Assembly (NCBI RefSeq): GCF_040054535.1
Contig: NC_090781.1
Location: 13,289,982-13,353,981 of the forward strand
Reading direction: 5' to 3'
Source: Antennarius striatus
Lineage: Eukaryota; Chordata; Actinopteri; Lophiiformes; Antennariidae
DNA: 64,000 nucleotides
A model generated the notes under the pieces. It ran no database searches and had not been told where the DNA came from. It was given only the letters and a program-made list of their open reading frames with translations. Positions 61,158 to 64,000 of this stretch are shown piece by piece (position 1 is the first letter of the stretch; every line of letters starts with the position of its first letter). A program made the translations under genes and the position numbers.

Positions 61158-61532
61158 AAAAATTGGATAACTCATTTATATACCCAGTTTTCCTTGTCTG
61201 GAATACTCTATTCATACAGCTCTGTGTCTGACGTCACCCCTGCAATACTCAAATTAAAATGCAGACTCATGTCCAATATGAGTACAGCATCAGTCATAAA
61301 TACTTCTGAACTTCTTGAGACCTGGGGATGTTACAGCGGAAATTGCCTGCCATCTGAATTGCAGTGTTGGCCTCTGGCAACTGTTGGTATAGCAATAAGT
61401 GGACAAAGGCACAGGTGCATATCTCCAAAAGTTTACTCACACATAACATCTGATGCGACCCAGCCTCAAATAAATGATTTGTAAAAACATCACACAACCT
61501 TAAGTAGAAGTATATCCAAATGTAAGACTTAC

Positions 61533-61612
61533 TGTGCTTGAAGGTCCACATTAAATGCAGTCAAAAAGTGCTGAGGGTCAATGTATCGGGAAACAGGTGT
61601 CAGTTTTGGATA
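61533..61612 (-). other. Possible exon of an unrecognised gene
   Basis: The minus strand has a pyrimidine-rich acceptor ending TTTTGTAG, 80 open bases and a strong donor GTAAGT. The frame starting at the first base reads YPKLTPVSRYIDPQHFLTAF and a few more residues, with no stop. It looks like protein but I cannot name the family, and no adjoining exon is convincing. It lies upstream of PPP5C, on the same strand. Confidence 0.3.
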
Positions 61613-63272
<1,660 letters not shown>

Positions 63273-64000
63273 TCTTCTTCTTTTCCTTTCGGCTTTTCCC
63301 TTCAGGGGTCGCCACAGCGAATCAATTGCCTCCATCTAACTCTGTCTTCTGCATCCTCTTCTCTCACACCAGCTACCTTCATGTCCTCTTTCACTACATC
63401 CATAAACCTCCTCTTTGGTCTTCCTCTAGGCCTCCTGCCTGGCAGTTCAAAACTCAGCATCCTTCTACCAATATATTCATTATCTCTCCTCTGGACATGT
63501 CCAAACCATCTCAGTCTGGCCTCTCTGACTTTATCTCCAAAACCTCTAACATGTGCTGTCCCTCTGATGTACTCATTCCTGATCCTATCCTTCCTGGTCA
63601 CTCCCAGAGAGAACCTCAGCATCTTCATCTCTGCTACCTCCAGCTCTGTCTCCTGTCTTTTCCTCAGTGACTCTGTCTCTAGACCAAACAACATGGCTGG
63701 TCTCACCACAGTTTTGTACACCTTTCCTTTCATTTTAGCTGAAACTCTTCCATCACACATCACACCTGACACTTTTCTCTACCCGTTCCATCCTGCCTGT
63801 ACACGCTTCTTCACCTCTTTTCCAGACTCACCATTGCTCTGGACTGTTGACTCTAAGTACTTAAAATCCTCCACCTTCTTGATCACTTCTCCCTGTAACC
63901 TTACTATTCCACTTGGGTCCCTCTCATTCACACACATGTACTCTGTCTTACTGCGGCTAACCTTCATTCCTCTCCTTTCCAGGACAAACCTCCACCTCTC
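63273..64000 (-). mobile_element. RTE-clade (Rex3-like) LINE, continues past the window end
   Basis: Same element as 54020-54853, in the same orientation: 3' end AAAAGAAGAAGA, GGGGTCGCCACAG motif, then on the minus strand [55 protein letters not shown] and [15 protein letters not shown]. The 156-codon C-terminal frame (63302-63772) is open. A separate open piece follows at 63779-63967 in another frame, so this copy too has at least one frame change. Confidence 0.85.

Overview
This window looks like nuclear DNA of a ray-finned (teleost) fish. Genes have vertebrate-type introns. Compact single-exon claudins sit in a large tandem array. The background carries fish-type repeats: RTE/Rex3-like LINE ends, tRNA-derived SINEs, hAT elements, a young Ty3-type LTR element and long (TG)n and (CA)n tracts. 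Exon models below were built by hand from splice sites and remembered family alignments; no database was searched.

Left end (about 0.9-8.8 kb): a head-to-head pair of housekeeping genes. The first two coding exons of tyw1 (tRNA wybutosine synthesis) are on the minus strand, and a complete five-exon SBDS ribosome-maturation gene is on the plus strand. Their short shared upstream region is split by a whole-looking 4.65 kb LTR retrotransposon (1920-6566). Its 163-bp LTRs look identical and it has a 5-bp target duplication, so it is very young.

Middle (11.3-43.3 kb): ten intronless claudin genes of the claudin-3/4 type. Seven lie in a row on the minus strand (11.3-28.6 kb) and three on the plus strand (35.4-43.3 kb). 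The two blocks point away from each other across a 6.7 kb gap that holds a non-autonomous hAT element. Nine have the full claudin signature. The outermost (11263-11937) is strongly divergent and lacks the first cysteine of the extracellular-loop disulfide. Together they would encode tight-junction strand proteins of epithelia.

Right part (48.0-60.0 kb): a five-exon THAP-zinc-finger gene resembling THAP5, and a 13-exon gene for protein phosphatase 5 (PPP5C: TPR domain plus PPP catalytic domain), both on the minus strand. Beyond 60 kb there is mostly repeat-bearing intergenic DNA, one possible unassigned exon and a second LINE copy running off the window.

The nearest things to novelty are the divergent claudin, a dispersed repeat family whose members carry an inverted pair of ERR/NR5A-like sites through the claudin array, a perfect 24-bp hairpin built from two opposed tRNA box-B sequences, and the recent LTR insertion inside a bidirectional promoter. 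I found no convincing undescribed multi-gene system.
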